A stretch of 14,157 nucleotides of DNA from Bacillota bacterium. GTDB taxonomy: Bacteria; Bacillota_A; Clostridia; DSM-8532. Position 1 is the first letter of the stretch. The number at the start of each line of letters is the position of its first letter. Below the pieces are notes generated by a model. It had not been told where the DNA came from. It saw only the letters and a list, made by a program, of their open reading frames with translations, and searched no databases. This document shows, one piece after another, positions 13,921-14,157 of this stretch. The translations under genes and the position numbers were made by a program. The stretch spans positions 1 to 14,157 of the forward strand of contig JAFADM010000197.1 in the NCBI GenBank assembly GCA_023424865.1, written 5' to 3'.

Positions 13921-14157
13921 TTAGAGATAAATGCAAAACCCTCTTTTCCTGTCACCGTCAAAGCCCAGGCTTTTATAGAAGGCATGGGCTTCGGTTCTGT
14001 GGCTTCCGCTTAAAAGCATCACCTTACAGCAGCAGGTTTCCCTTGCAAAATCCAAAGCCTTTTCTAAAACCGCCCTTCCAAACCCTTTTCTTCGTGCATC
14101 AGGGTGGGTAATCACATTTTCTATAATCCCAAAGGGCCTTCCTCCATGGGAAAGGTT
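13921..14157 (-). CDS. GNAT-family N-acetyltransferase (5' end outside window)
   Basis: The last 78 residues of a GCN5-related acetyltransferase are visible; the start lies beyond the right edge. Motif A, the acetyl-CoA pyrophosphate loop, is IENVITHPDARRKGFGRAVL with the R-R-K-G-F-G-R signature, preceded by SHGGRPFG. Motif B is AHAFYKSLGF near the C-terminus. A GTG at 14115 could be mistaken for a start, but the reading frame stays open to the window edge and the conserved beta strand of motif A begins before it, so this is an internal valine. The acyl acceptor is unknown (small amine, antibiotic or protein). The CCC run in ARETCCCKVMLLSG is merely unusual. It may head the transcript that continues into the YhcH-type gene. 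Confidence 0.88.
   Translation of the reverse strand, partial: NLSHGGRPFGIIENVITHPDARRKGFGRAVLEKALDFARETCCCKVMLLSGSHRTEAHAFYKSLGFDGDRKRGFCIYL

Noticed and set aside
1..14157. Search for CRISPR arrays, tRNA genes, insertion sequences and integrase or phage genes
   Set aside because: No regularly spaced repeats, cloverleaf-like sequences, transposase motifs or terminal repeats were seen by eye.

Overview
The window reads as a chromosome segment of a Bacillota bacterium, probably a clostridium or a Paenibacillus-like relative. The evidence is AGGAGG-type ribosome binding sites before nearly every gene, several GTG and TTG starts, a YesM/YesN-type two-component pair, a YtrA-type GntR regulator and a secreted protein with a copper-amine-oxidase-like N-terminal domain. 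GC content is moderate (judged by eye, not computed). No tRNA, rRNA, IS element, CRISPR array or phage gene was recognised. All genes are on the minus strand except one, the alpha-L-fucosidase.

Layout from left to right. (1) Positions 1-5625, read right to left, are a carbohydrate-sensing and uptake block: sensor kinase (5625-3913), response regulator (3913-2378, overlapping by one base), the two-domain ATPase of an RbsA/MglA-type sugar importer (2187-679) and its RbsC-type permease (661 to beyond the left edge). The substrate-binding protein is not in the window. (2) Positions 5976-8045 are a two-gene operon: a YtrA-type GntR repressor and a secreted serine hydrolase. It has a consensus-like promoter overlapped by a perfect 10-bp inverted repeat and ends in an intrinsic terminator. 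(3) Positions 8127-10639 are a divergent pair: a cupin/AraC-type regulator (minus) and a cytoplasmic GH29 alpha-L-fucosidase (plus), with back-to-back promoters between them and a double terminator after the fucosidase. (4) Positions 10678-13253 hold an MFS drug-efflux-like transporter and, upstream of it, an unusual fusion of a MerR-type DNA-binding domain, a zinc ribbon and a class I SAM methyltransferase. (5) Positions 13397-14157 hold a YhcH/YjgK/YiaL-family sugar protein and the C-terminal part of a GNAT acetyltransferase.

The left half and the YhcH-type gene fit use of host or plant glycans: fucosyl substrates cleaved inside the cell, a sugar ABC importer under a two-component system, and an anomerase-like protein. 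The most interesting part is the MerR-methyltransferase/MFS block. A strong intrinsic-terminator hairpin lies directly before the ribosome binding site of the fusion gene, leaving no room for a promoter after it. Very short reading frames with plausible start signals run into the hairpin. This is the arrangement of leader attenuators that control ribosome-targeting antibiotic resistance genes. The MFS gene has a candidate promoter with a 19-bp spacer, as expected for MerR-type activation. Together these suggest an antibiotic-responsive module, which is inference, not something the sequence proves.
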